This document shows, one piece after another, positions 9,516 to 17,629 of a DNA stretch of 64,000 bases. The notes under the pieces were generated by a model. It had not been told where the DNA came from and made no database searches. It saw only the letters and a program-made list of their open reading frames with translations. The position numbers and the translations under genes are program-made. The stretch spans positions 1 through 64,000 of the forward strand of contig JAODLY010000041.1 in assembly GCA_025464445.1 (NCBI GenBank). The letters run 5' to 3'. Position 1 is the stretch's first letter. Every line of letters starts with the position of its first letter. The DNA comes from Rhodoglobus sp. Lineage in GTDB: Bacteria > Actinomycetota > Actinomycetes > Actinomycetales > Microbacteriaceae.

Positions 9516-10436
9516 ATGGGTGGCGTGCTTGTCGGGTTTGCGATCATCGGCTTCGTCATCCTCGCCGGCTACATCGTCGGGCGCACGGGAATTCTCGGGG
9601 AGCACGCCCAGTTCGTCCTCGGGCGCGCAGCCTTCTACGTGTTGTCGCCGTTCCTGCTCTTTACCGTGCTGAGCGAAGCCGATGTGCACGTGCTGTTCTC
9701 GTCACTGCTCGTGGTGTCTCTCATCGCTGCCGCGGTCTCCGGTCTGGCGTTCCTGGGGATTGCCCGTGCACTGTGGAAGCGGCCGGTATCGGAGGCGGTG
9801 ATCGGGTCGCTCGCGTCCGGCTATGTCAACGCCAACAACATCGGCATCCCGGTGGCGCTGTACGTGCTGGGCGATCCCGCGTACTCGGCCCCAGTCGTGC
9901 TGTTGCAACTTCTCGTTTTCGCACCGATCGCACTGACCATCCTCGACGTGCAGGATCGCGGCACCGTGTCGATCAGGCGGATCCTGCTGGGGCCGCTCAC
10001 CAATCCGATAATCGTCGCCTCGGTACTCGGTGTGCTCCTGGCCGTGTTCGCGGTGAAACTGCCCGAGCCCGTGATTGAACCGTTCCGGCTGATCGGGGGC
10101 GCGGCCGTGCCCGTCGTGCTGCTGGCGTTCGGGATGTCGCTGCACGGCCAGCGCCCGTTGGCGCCCGGGTCATCACGGCGCGACGTGATTCTCGCCTCCG
10201 CCCTCAAACTCGCACTCATGCCGCTCGTTGCCTGGCTGGTCGGCGGCCCCCTGTTCCACCTGCCCCCACCCCAACTGTTGGCAGTGGTAGTGCTCGCCGC
10301 GCTGCCTACCGCCCAGAATGTCTTCAACTACGCGCAGCGCTACGAGCGTGGCGAGATACTGGCGCGGGATGTCGTGCTCGTCACGACCGTGCTGTGCGTG
10401 CCGGTGCTCGTGCTGGTGGCGGCGCTACTTGCCTAA
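9516..10436 (+). CDS. AEC-family (auxin efflux carrier-like) transporter
   Basis: Integral membrane protein of 306 residues with about ten hydrophobic segments. It carries the NANNIGIPVALYVLG motif typical of AEC/PIN-like carriers, which in bacteria export or exchange small organic acids such as malate and malonate. ATG at 9516 fits the hydrophobic start (GGVLVGFAIIGFV) and a CAGACT -10-like box at 9504-9509, 6 nt upstream. Regulation by the divergent GntR protein is inferred. Its TAA overlaps the stop of the opposing exonuclease gene by four bases. Confidence 0.88.
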   Translation: MGGVLVGFAIIGFVILAGYIVGRTGILGEHAQFVLGRAAFYVLSPFLLFTVLSEADVHVLFSSLLVVSLIAAAVSGLAFLGIARALWKRPVSEAVIGSLASGYVNANNIGIPVALYVLGDPAYSAPVVLLQLLVFAPIALTILDVQDRGTVSIRRILLGPLTNPIIVASVLGVLLAVFAVKLPEPVIEPFRLIGGAAVPVVLLAFGMSLHGQRPLAPGSSRRDVILASALKLALMPLVAWLVGGPLFHLPPPQLLAVVVLAALPTAQNVFNYAQRYERGEILARDVVLVTTVLCVPVLVLVAALLA

Positions 10437-11269
10437 AGGAACATCGGGCGGTCGTCGTCATCCTCCGGCTCGAGTGCGAGGTCGACGGAGAGCGGAACGT
10501 GGTCGCTCGGGGCGTCACCCTTGCGCTCGTTGCGGTGGATCTTCGCGTCTGTCACGAGCTGGTTGAACAGGCCAGAGCCGAGGATGAAGTCGATGCGCAT
10601 GCCTTCGTTGCGCGGGAACCGCAACTGCTGGTAGTCCCAGTAGGTGTAGCCCTCGACGCCGCGGGTGCGCAGCGCGTCGATGAGTCCGGCCGACTCGAGA
10701 GTTGCGAAGGCGTCTCGCTCGGGCTGGCTCACGTGGGTATGGCCCTGGAACAGCGAGATGTCCCAGACATCGGTATCGAGGGGTGCGATGTTGAAGTCGC
10801 CCATGAGGGCGAGCGGCTGATCGGGGTTGTTCTCCAGCCAGCCGCGGGTCTCGCCGGCAAGGTTCGCGAGCCATTCGAGCTTGTACGGGTAGTGGGCGTT
10901 CTCGAGTTCCCTGCCATTGGGCACATAGAGGCTCCACAACCGAACGCCGTTGACTGTCACGCCCATGGCGCGCGCCTCTTTCGGCAGCGTGCCGTCTTCC
11001 AGCGGCTTGCCGAACCCCGGGGCCGTGTCGAAGCCGAGCGCGACATCTGACATCGGCAGCCGACTCGCGAAAGCCACGCCGTTCCACTGGTTCAGACCGT
11101 GCAGCTCCACCCGGTAACCGGCGTCCGTGAACTCATCGAAGGGAAACTGCGCCTCCGTGCACTTGATCTCCTGCATGGCGAGCACGTCCACGTCTTCGCG
11201 CACCAGCCAGTCAGTGACTCGCGCGACTCTGCTGCGGATCGAGTTGACATTCCAGCTGGCTACGCGCAT
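10433..11269 (-). CDS. xth: Exodeoxyribonuclease III / AP endonuclease
   Basis: Base-excision repair enzyme (3'-5' exonuclease and AP endonuclease), 278 residues. Signature blocks of the endonuclease/exonuclease/phosphatase fold are present: WNVNSIRSR at the start, QEIKCTEAQFP with the metal-binding Glu, GDFNIAPLDTDVWD, and the terminal SDHVPL histidine. A TAGCCT -10 box at 11276-11281 is 6 nt before ATG (leaderless). Confidence 0.95.
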   Translation of the reverse strand: MRVASWNVNSIRSRVARVTDWLVREDVDVLAMQEIKCTEAQFPFDEFTDAGYRVELHGLNQWNGVAFASRLPMSDVALGFDTAPGFGKPLEDGTLPKEARAMGVTVNGVRLWSLYVPNGRELENAHYPYKLEWLANLAGETRGWLENNPDQPLALMGDFNIAPLDTDVWDISLFQGHTHVSQPERDAFATLESAGLIDALRTRGVEGYTYWDYQQLRFPRNEGMRIDFILGSGLFNQLVTDAKIHRNERKGDAPSDHVPLSVDLALEPEDDDDRPMFL

Positions 11270-11365
11270 GCCTTAAGGCTAGTAGCTGCCACCGGCCGAA
11301 CCACGCTCGTTCTCTCCCCCTAACTGGGCGGGGACAGGACCGACCGGAAACCCTAGGGTGCAAGC

Positions 11366-11512
11366 ATGGCGGAACGCGAAGAGCATCTCGATGCGCTCGC
11401 GAGCGCCGAGAATCGCCGGGACACGCGTCGTGCCGTGATCATCACTCTTGTCGCCCTCACGACAGTCGTGCTGGCGAGCCTGCTCGTCGTGCTCGGCGGC
11501 GTCCACTCCTGA
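11366..11512 (+). CDS. Small single-pass membrane protein (48 aa)
   Basis: A short gene with a charged N-terminal helix (about 20 residues, acidic then Arg-rich) followed by one hydrophobic segment (about 24-46) ending GGVHS. A TAGGGT -10 box at 11354-11359 lies exactly 6 nt before ATG, the same geometry as many real genes in this window, which is the main support. The topology predicts a cytoplasmic N terminus. Function unknown. Confidence 0.65.
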   Translation: MAEREEHLDALASAENRRDTRRAVIITLVALTTVVLASLLVVLGGVHS

Positions 11513-11545
11513 TCGGCGGCCGGCCGGGATCGCTAGTGTTGTGGG

Positions 11546-12097
11546 GTGACCGACGCGAAGCAGCAGCTCATCGACTACATCTCAGCAGAGGCTGTCTTTC
11601 ACGGGAATTTCACACTCACGAGTGGCAAGCAGGCGAGCTACTACGTCGATCTGCGCAAAGTCAGCCTCGACCATCGCGTCGCGCCCCTTATCGGCGAGGT
11701 CATGCTCGACCTGGTCGCAGGCATCCCGAACGTGCGCGCTGTAGGCGGGATGACCATGGGGGCCGATCCGGTAGCGACCGCGATCCTGCACCAGGGCGCT
11801 GCGCGGGGGCTAGCCTATGACGCGTTCGTCGTGCGCAAGGAGCCCAAAGACCATGGCCGCGGCAAGCAGGTCGAGGGGCCAGATCTCGCCGGGCAGCGCG
11901 TCATCGTGCTCGAAGACACGTCGACGACGGGCGGCTCACCTCTCGCGGCCATCGAGGCACTCCTCAAGGTCGGTGCCGAGATTGCCGCCGTCGCTGTTGT
12001 CGTGGACCGCAACACCGGCGCACGCGAGCGCATCGAAGCGGCAGGATATCCCTACCTCGCCGCGATCGGCCTGGATGACCTCGGGCTGACCCCGTGA
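11546..12097 (+). CDS. pyrE: Orotate phosphoribosyltransferase
   Basis: Transfers phosphoribose from PRPP to orotate, giving OMP in pyrimidine synthesis. The 183-residue protein has an N-terminal hood (HGNFTLTSGKQASYYVDLR) and the PRPP-binding motif in VIVLEDTSTTGGS. Start is GTG at 11546 with a TAGTGT -10 box at 11534-11539, 6 nt upstream, suggesting a leaderless message. The stop overlaps the next gene's GTG (GTGA), so the two are cotranscribed. Confidence 0.95.
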   Translation: MTDAKQQLIDYISAEAVFHGNFTLTSGKQASYYVDLRKVSLDHRVAPLIGEVMLDLVAGIPNVRAVGGMTMGADPVATAILHQGAARGLAYDAFVVRKEPKDHGRGKQVEGPDLAGQRVIVLEDTSTTGGSPLAAIEALLKVGAEIAAVAVVVDRNTGARERIEAAGYPYLAAIGLDDLGLTP

Positions 12098-13494
12098 CGC
12101 CAGGGGACGAGATCGACCCGAGCGACTGGCTCGCTGACCAGTTCGGCGAGGAGCCACCAAAGCCCGCTGCGCGTCGCCCAGAGCACGCCCCGCCCACCGA
12201 GGCGCCGCCGGTGGCACCCTCGGCCGTCCCTCAGGCAGCCCCGCCGCCCGCCGCGAGCGCCGCATCCCCCGGCCCCGGCGTCCCGTTCCAGTGGGGACTG
12301 ACGCCCGGCGCCGACCCCGCGGAGGCTGCCCCCCAGCCGCAGCCACCAGTTACGCCGCCGCCGGTGCAGCCCACCTACCCCACGTACACGCCCCCGCCCG
12401 AGCAGCCGACGGCGCCACCGGCGACGCAGCCGCCTTACACCGCGACGCCGTTAGGCGAACCGGCACGTGACCCGTACAACCAGCAGCCACAGTTTCCCGT
12501 GGAACATCTCCCGTGGGATGCACCGACCACCGCCTTCCCCGCCGCGCCGACAGAGGCCCTCCTCGGCCAGGCCGTGCAGCCGGTGCCCCAGGTTCCGGAA
12601 CCGTCGCAGTGGTTCGCCGCCCCGTTGGATCCGGCACTCGACGGCGTGACGGAAGTGTTCGAAGCCGAGCTGGTGGGGCTTAGCGCTCCGGTCGGCGAGG
12701 GCCTGGCGGCATCCGCAATCGACGATCTGTTCGGCGACAGCCAATTCCGCGACTTCGGCGACGAGCCCCTCATTGCTCCGCCGCCGCCACGGTCCCCAGG
12801 TCGCGGCGGAGGGGGCAAGCCGCCGGGGGGACCACGGGAGCCCATTCCGCGGAACCAGAAGATCCTCATCTGGGTGGCGGGCGGGCTCGTTGCCGCACTC
12901 GCCCTTGTCGCCCTGTTCGCCCTCGGGATGAGGCTCGCCAGCCTCGCCCCAGCGCCCGCGGTGACGCCAAGCGCATCGCCAAGCCCCTCGCCAATGCCCA
13001 CCCTGCTGCCGGTCGGCCCGATCCAGCCCGGCGTCTACCACTGGGACGCGCTGCTCGGCGGGGAATGCCTCAAGCCGTACACCTCGGCGTGGCAGGACGA
13101 GTACACAGTCGTGGACTGCGCAACGCCGCATCCCGCGCAGATGGCCCATCGAGGCACGTTCGACGACCCCGCAAGTGCGACGTACCCGGGGCTCGATGAA
13201 CTGCAGAAGCGAATAAACCTGCTGTGCACTGCGCCCACCGTCATCGACTACGCCGTCGCCGGCACCGCGCAGGACATCCAGGTGACGGCAAGCTTCGCGG
13301 CCGACGAACAGGAGTGGGACGCGGGAAACCACTCGTACTTCTGCTTCGTGACGCGCTCGACCGGGGCAGACCTCACGGCCTCGGTCGCGATCCCGCAGGT
13401 GGCGGTGGCACCAGCCCCGGCGCCGCCGGTGTCGGCAACGCCGGGAGCGCCCGTGACGCGCGGTCACGCGGATGGGCCGCCCAAGACGCCATAG
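12094..13494 (+). CDS. Proline-rich membrane protein with septum-formation-type domain
   Basis: A 466-residue protein with a long Pro/Ala/Gln-rich disordered N terminus (about 1-230), one transmembrane helix (about 265-287) and an extracytoplasmic domain with paired cysteines (GECLKPY, VVDCATPHPAQM, LLCTAPTV, YFCFVTR). This layout fits the actinobacterial Septum_form/DUF4190-type envelope proteins. The extracellular domain resembles that family; a role in division is by family name only. The stop is a few bases from the converging HAD phosphatase gene. Confidence 0.78.
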   Translation: MTPGDEIDPSDWLADQFGEEPPKPAARRPEHAPPTEAPPVAPSAVPQAAPPPAASAASPGPGVPFQWGLTPGADPAEAAPQPQPPVTPPPVQPTYPTYTPPPEQPTAPPATQPPYTATPLGEPARDPYNQQPQFPVEHLPWDAPTTAFPAAPTEALLGQAVQPVPQVPEPSQWFAAPLDPALDGVTEVFEAELVGLSAPVGEGLAASAIDDLFGDSQFRDFGDEPLIAPPPPRSPGRGGGGKPPGGPREPIPRNQKILIWVAGGLVAALALVALFALGMRLASLAPAPAVTPSASPSPSPMPTLLPVGPIQPGVYHWDALLGGECLKPYTSAWQDEYTVVDCATPHPAQMAHRGTFDDPASATYPGLDELQKRINLLCTAPTVIDYAVAGTAQDIQVTASFAADEQEWDAGNHSYFCFVTRSTGADLTASVAIPQVAVAPAPAPPVSATPGAPVTRGHADGPPKTP

Positions 13495-13506
13495 CTAGCC
13501 GGCGGT

Positions 13507-14307
13507 TCAGTCGATGTCGACTTCGATCGGCTCATGGGTGAGCAGGTCGGCAACGCTGTCGAGGATCTCGTCGGGCCGGAACGGATAGCGCTCGATCTCC
13601 GCCTGGTCGCTGATGCCGGTGAGCACGAGGATGGTGTGCAGGCCCGCTTCTATGCCGGCGACGATGTCGGTGTCCATGCGGTCGCCGATCATGCCGGTGT
13701 TCTCGGAGTGTGCCCCGATCTTGTTCATCGCGGAGCGGAACATCATCGGGTTCGGTTTGCCGACCACGTATGGCTCCTTGCCCGTGGCTTTCGTGATGAG
13801 GGCGGCGACGGCGCCGGTGGCCGGCATCGGTCCCTCCGGGCTGGGACCCGTGGCATCCGGGTTGGTCACGATGAAGCGCGACCCGTCACCGATGAGGCGG
13901 ATCGCCTTGGTGATCGCCTCGAATGAGTAGTTGCGGGTCTCGCCGATCACGACGTAGTCGGGATCGTTCTCGGTCATGATGAAACCGGCCTCGTGCAGCG
14001 CCGTCGTGATACCAGCCTCGCCGATGACGAAGGCGCTGCCGCCGGGCATCTGTGACTTGAGGAAGTCGGCGGTCGCGAGCGCGGACGTCCAGATCGACTC
14101 CTCGGGTACGACGAGCCCGGACGCCTTGAGCCGCGCGCTCAGGTCGCGCGGCGTGAATATCGAGTTGTTGGTCAGCACGAGGTACGGTTTGCCCTCGTCG
14201 CGCCACTGCTGCAGCAGTTCGGCCGCCCCGGGAACGGGGTGATTCTCGTGCACGAGAACGCCGTCCATGTCGGTGAGCCAGCACTCGATGTCACCGCGGT
14301 TGCTCAT
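13507..14307 (-). CDS. HAD-IIA family phosphatase (NagD-like)
   Basis: A 266-residue haloacid-dehalogenase phosphatase. The catalytic DxD motif is in WLTDMDGVL, motif II Thr/Asn in VLTNNS, and the C-terminal GKPNPMMF and MIGDRMDTDI motifs supply Lys and Mg-binding Asp. The capped IIA subfamily dephosphorylates sugar phosphates, nucleotides or p-nitrophenyl phosphate; the true substrate is unclear. A TACCAT -10 box at 14314-14319, 6 nt before ATG, suggests a leaderless mRNA. Confidence 0.9.
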   Translation of the reverse strand: MSNRGDIECWLTDMDGVLVHENHPVPGAAELLQQWRDEGKPYLVLTNNSIFTPRDLSARLKASGLVVPEESIWTSALATADFLKSQMPGGSAFVIGEAGITTALHEAGFIMTENDPDYVVIGETRNYSFEAITKAIRLIGDGSRFIVTNPDATGPSPEGPMPATGAVAALITKATGKEPYVVGKPNPMMFRSAMNKIGAHSENTGMIGDRMDTDIVAGIEAGLHTILVLTGISDQAEIERYPFRPDEILDSVADLLTHEPIEVDID

Positions 14308-14366
14308 GCGGCCATGGTAGCCGGGCGGTGTTACAGCGGGATGAACCCGGGCACGACCGTCGCGAC

Positions 14367-15209
14367 TCAGACGAACAGCGTGGATGGCGGGAGGCGCTCG
14401 CGCATGATGGCGATCGCATCCGGATTCTCATCCACGAGCACGAAGCGCCGCCCGAGTGAGGCGGCGACGGCACCCGTCGTGCCACTGCCGGCGAAGAAGT
14501 CGAGCACCCAGTCGCCCGGTGCGCTCGACGCCTGGACGACGCGACGCAGGATGCCCGCGGGTTTCTGCGTCGCGTACCCGGTCTTCTCCCTGCCGGTTGG
14601 CGAGACTATGGTGTGCCACCAGACATCCGTGGGGAGCTTACCGAGCGCGGCCTTCTCCGGGGTGACCAGCCCGGGAGCCATGTACGGCTCGCGGTCCACA
14701 GCGAGATTGTCGAAGTAATACGTCTTCGGGTTCTTCACGTAAACGAGAATCGTGTCGTGCTTCGCCGGCCACTTGCGCGTGGCGCGGGCGCCGTAGTCGT
14801 AGGCCCAGACGATCTCATTGAGAAAACAGTCCCGGCCGAAGAGCGCGTCGAGCACGACTTTTGCGTAGTGCGCCTCCCGATAATCCAGGTGCAGGTACAG
14901 GGTGCCGTCGTCGGCGAGCAGCCGCCAGGCCTCGATCAGCCGGGGCTCGAGAAACTCCCAGTAGTCGGCGAAGGTGTCGTCGTACTTCGTCAGGATGCCC
15001 TTTATCGTGTCGTAGTTGTTGCCCTTGAAGCCCTTCCTCGTGCCGGCGCTGTTCCTCGTGGTCGTGATTGCCCGGCGCGCCTGCACCCGCCCGGTGTTGA
15101 ACGGCGGGTCGAGGTAGATGAGGCGGAAGCTCTCCGCGGGCAGCTCCTCGATGACCGGCAGGTTGTCGCCGTGGATCACGAGGTCGGGGCCGGCGCTCGT
15201 CCACTGCAT
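14367..15209 (-). CDS. Orphan DNA methyltransferase, beta class (N6-A or N4-C)
   Basis: A 280-residue amino-methyltransferase with catalytic motif IV DPPF (34-37) ahead of the SAM-binding FAGSG (239-243) and a TQKP block at 214-217. This circular order defines the beta class, as in CcrM and many type II/III enzymes. No restriction endonuclease, specificity subunit or Vsr gene lies alongside, so it appears solitary, which suggests a regulatory or housekeeping role. The recognition sequence cannot be read from the protein. A TAATCT -10 box at 15216-15221 is 6 nt before ATG. Confidence 0.87.
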   Translation of the reverse strand: MQWTSAGPDLVIHGDNLPVIEELPAESFRLIYLDPPFNTGRVQARRAITTTRNSAGTRKGFKGNNYDTIKGILTKYDDTFADYWEFLEPRLIEAWRLLADDGTLYLHLDYREAHYAKVVLDALFGRDCFLNEIVWAYDYGARATRKWPAKHDTILVYVKNPKTYYFDNLAVDREPYMAPGLVTPEKAALGKLPTDVWWHTIVSPTGREKTGYATQKPAGILRRVVQASSAPGDWVLDFFAGSGTTGAVAASLGRRFVLVDENPDAIAIMRERLPPSTLFV

Positions 15210-15260
15210 GTCCCGAGATTAACAGGGCGGGGTTCGCCGCCCGGGCATCCGCCCTCGGAG

Positions 15261-15305
15261 CCGCTTCCGAACCGCTTCCGAAACTGCTTCCGAACCGCTT
15301 CCGAA
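15261..15305. repeat. Four-unit tandem repeat, CCGCTTCCGAA
   Basis: Four consecutive units of 11, 11, 12 and 11 bp (starts 15261, 15272, 15283, 15295), all ending GCTTCCGAA. The last unit runs into the left arm of the inverted repeat at 15298-15385. It is intergenic, between the divergent DNA methyltransferase and SpoU methyltransferase genes. It may have arisen by expansion of the repeat end. Confidence 0.85.
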
Positions 15306-15385
15306 ATGACGGAGTTTTGGCGAATTGTTCGCGATTTTTGCTGGTGGGGCTGATGTGCGGGCCGCAATCTCCGTCATTTCGGAAG
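15298..15385. repeat. Palindromic dispersed repeat, copy 1 (intergenic)
   Basis: A perfect 17-bp inverted repeat: CTTCCGAAATGACGGAG at 15298-15314 and its reverse complement at 15369-15385, with a 54-bp loop. The loop is relatively AT-rich (AGTTTTGGCGAATTGTTCGC). The same arms recur inside the kinase gene at 45799-45898, so it is a mobile or REP-like element rather than a local terminator. No transposase is associated. Confidence 0.85.
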
Positions 15386-15412
15386 GGGGCGGCGGCCGAC
15401 TAGCCTCAACTC

Positions 15413-16045
15413 GTGGACGAAGAGCCGAACCCGAGCGTCGAGCTCTCCACCAACGGGGTGGGTCCGTGGCGGGGCGAGCTGCCGTCCGATCCGCGCTATG
15501 ACCGCGAATTGTTGGCGCGAGGCGACTCCCGCAATGTCATCGACAGGTACCGGTATTGGACGATCGAGGCGATCGTCGCGGACCTGGATGAGACGCGGCA
15601 TCCGTTCCATGTCGCCATCGAGAACTGGCAGCACGACATGAACATCGGCTCCATCGTGCGCAGCGCCAACGCTTTCGGGGCCGAGTCCGTGCACATCATC
15701 GGCCGGCGGCGGTGGAACAAGCGCGGCGCAATGGTGACCGACCGCTACCAGCACGTGCTGCAGCATCCGGATGTCGCGGCTTTCGTAACCTGGGCGCGCG
15801 AGCACGAGCTGCCGATCGTCGCCATCGACAATGTTCCAGGCAGCGTGCGGATCGAGACGTGGCCGATGCCGGAGCGCTGCGTGCTGCTGTTCGGGCAGGA
15901 GGGACCCGGGCTCTCCGCCGAGGCGCTCGCCGCCGCTGACGCGACAGTGGAGATCACCCAGTTCGGGTCGACGCGCAGCATCAACGCCTCTGCCGCTGCC
16001 GCCGTGGCGATGCACGCCTGGGTGACCCAGCACGTCGAATTCTGA
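15413..16045 (+). CDS. SpoU/TrmH-family RNA 2'-O-methyltransferase
   Basis: A 210-residue SPOUT methyltransferase for tRNA or rRNA ribose methylation. All three SpoU motifs are seen: motif 1 NIGSIVRSANAFGAE (Asn and Arg), motif 2 VLLFGQEGPGLS and motif 3 FGSTRSINASAAAAVAMHAW forming the SAM-binding knot. The target nucleotide is not determined. Start GTG at 15413 is supported by a TAGCCT -10 box at 15401-15406, 6 nt upstream (leaderless). Confidence 0.9.
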   Translation: MDEEPNPSVELSTNGVGPWRGELPSDPRYDRELLARGDSRNVIDRYRYWTIEAIVADLDETRHPFHVAIENWQHDMNIGSIVRSANAFGAESVHIIGRRRWNKRGAMVTDRYQHVLQHPDVAAFVTWAREHELPIVAIDNVPGSVRIETWPMPERCVLLFGQEGPGLSAEALAAADATVEITQFGSTRSINASAAAAVAMHAWVTQHVEF

Positions 16046-16104
16046 AACTTCTTCGAAAGCCACTAGCCTTAGACGTCCCATCCCTGAGCCCGAAAGTCGG
16101 ACCC

Positions 16105-17589
16105 ATGTTCCTGCCCAGCCGTTTTCGCCCAATGGTCGTTGGCGCTCTCGCTCTCGGGTTCGTTGCTCTCGTGGCCACGCCCGTCCTCGCCGCCGTGCCT
16201 GTCGCCGGTGCGACCCAGCTCGTGAGCGTGAACTTCGCCGGCACCGCCGGCGGGGATTCCTCGGCCAGCGACGGCCAGATCTCGGCGGATGGTCGCTACG
16301 TGGTGTTCTCCTCTGCAGCCGACGACCTCGTGCTGCTTGACACCAACGGCCTCAACTATGACGTCTTCCGCCGTGACCTCGTCACCGGCGACACCATCAT
16401 GGTGAGCATGAGCACCCTCGGGTTCCAGGGGAACGCCGGATCGGGCGGCGCGCAGATCTCGGCGGACGGTCGCTACGTGGTGTTCGATTCGACGTCGACG
16501 AACCTGGACCCGCTCGACACCACGACCACGACCGACGTGTTCATTCGTGACCTCGTGCTGTTCACGACAACGCTTGTCAGCGTCAACACGGCGGGCACCG
16601 CCGGCGGCGACAACGACTCGTACAACCCGGCAATCTCGGCGGATGGCTCGATCGTCACGTTCACGTCGATGGCGACCGATGTGGCGGCCGGTGACGTCAA
16701 CGGTGTCAACGACGTCTTCTACCGCACGGTTTCCGCGGTCGTGCCCTCCACAGGTCTCGTGAGCGTCAGCACGGCCCTCGTCGCCGGCGATGACGATTCG
16801 GGCTACGCCCCCGCATCGATCTCGGCGGACGGCCGCTATGTCGCATTCGATTCCCTCGCGACGACTTTCGCGCCCGTTGTCCCCGGCAACTACCAGCTCT
16901 ACTGGCGCGACATCATCGGCGGCAACACCGTGCTGGTGAGCGCCAACACGCTGGGAGTCGGCGGCAGTGGCAGCTCGTTCTATCCCTCGATGTCGGCAGA
17001 CGGCGACCTTGTCGCTTTCGCATCGGGGGCGGCAGACCTCGTGACCGGCGACCTCAACGGTGTCGACGACATCTTCGTGCGCGCGATCGGTGCGGCAACG
17101 ACGACGCTGGCCAGCGTGCCGCGCGCCTCCGGTGGGGGCACGCCGAACGACTCAGACCGCCCGGCGCTCTCCGCGGACGGGACGGTTATCGCCTGGGAGT
17201 CTGACGCCGACAACTTCGTCGACCTGCCGGTCACCGGAAACCACGACGTCTACGCTCGCTCGCTCGTCACCGGCACGAACCAGCTGCTGAGCATCAACGC
17301 GGCGGGCACGGGCGGCGCGAGCGACCGTTCCTACGGGGCGACGCTCTCGGCCGACGGCACCGTCGCCGCGTTCGCCTCCCGGGCAGTAGACCTCGCACCC
17401 CTCGCTGTGTCCGGGTTAACCGACATCTTCGCCAGGGGACTCACGGCCGCTATCGTGCCGCCCAGCCCGACCCTCGCCGCGACAGGCAGTCGGGATTCGA
17501 CGTGGGTCGCGGTGTCTGCCATCGGTCTCGTGGGTCTGGGGGCGGTGCTCGTCATCACGCGGCGCAAGCGCCGGGTGCACGCAGCCTAG
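16105..17589 (+). CDS. LAxTG-anchored surface protein with TolB/PD40-type propeller repeats
   Basis: A 494-residue secreted protein. A signal peptide (about 1-30, ending PVLAA) is followed by seven or so repeats built around ISADGRYVVF and FxRDLVTG, typical of PD40/WD40-like beta-propellers. The C terminus has LAATG (about 457-461), a hydrophobic helix and a RRKRR tail. That is a cell-wall sorting signal of the LAxTG type used by class E sortases of high-GC Gram-positives. It should be covalently displayed on the wall. Ligand unknown. No sortase gene is in this window. Confidence 0.82.
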   Translation: MFLPSRFRPMVVGALALGFVALVATPVLAAVPVAGATQLVSVNFAGTAGGDSSASDGQISADGRYVVFSSAADDLVLLDTNGLNYDVFRRDLVTGDTIMVSMSTLGFQGNAGSGGAQISADGRYVVFDSTSTNLDPLDTTTTTDVFIRDLVLFTTTLVSVNTAGTAGGDNDSYNPAISADGSIVTFTSMATDVAAGDVNGVNDVFYRTVSAVVPSTGLVSVSTALVAGDDDSGYAPASISADGRYVAFDSLATTFAPVVPGNYQLYWRDIIGGNTVLVSANTLGVGGSGSSFYPSMSADGDLVAFASGAADLVTGDLNGVDDIFVRAIGAATTTLASVPRASGGGTPNDSDRPALSADGTVIAWESDADNFVDLPVTGNHDVYARSLVTGTNQLLSINAAGTGGASDRSYGATLSADGTVAAFASRAVDLAPLAVSGLTDIFARGLTAAIVPPSPTLAATGSRDSTWVAVSAIGLVGLGAVLVITRRKRRVHAA

Positions 17590-17590
17590 A

Positions 17591-17624
17591 TAAGATGGGG
17601 TGTAATCCCACTTCTTCGAAGGGA
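17591..17624 (+). promoter_or_regulatory. Promoter -10 and ribosome binding site of purA
   Basis: TAAGAT at 17591-17596 (within TAGATAAGAT) is a good -10 box right after the preceding stop codon. GAAGGGA at 17618-17624 is a Shine-Dalgarno 5 nt before ATG. This gene therefore has a conventional ~27-nt leader, unlike the leaderless genes around it. Confidence 0.6.
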
Positions 17625-17629
17625 CCACC

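Noticed and set aside
15261-15385. CRISPR array
   Set aside because: Units are 11-12 bp and contiguous with no unique spacers, and no cas gene is present.
15298-15385. Ends of an insertion sequence
   Set aside because: Only 54 bp between the arms, no transposase and no target duplication visible; treated as a palindromic repeat.
17596-17629. Purine riboswitch before purA
   Set aside because: The leader is only ~27 nt, too short for the aptamer.
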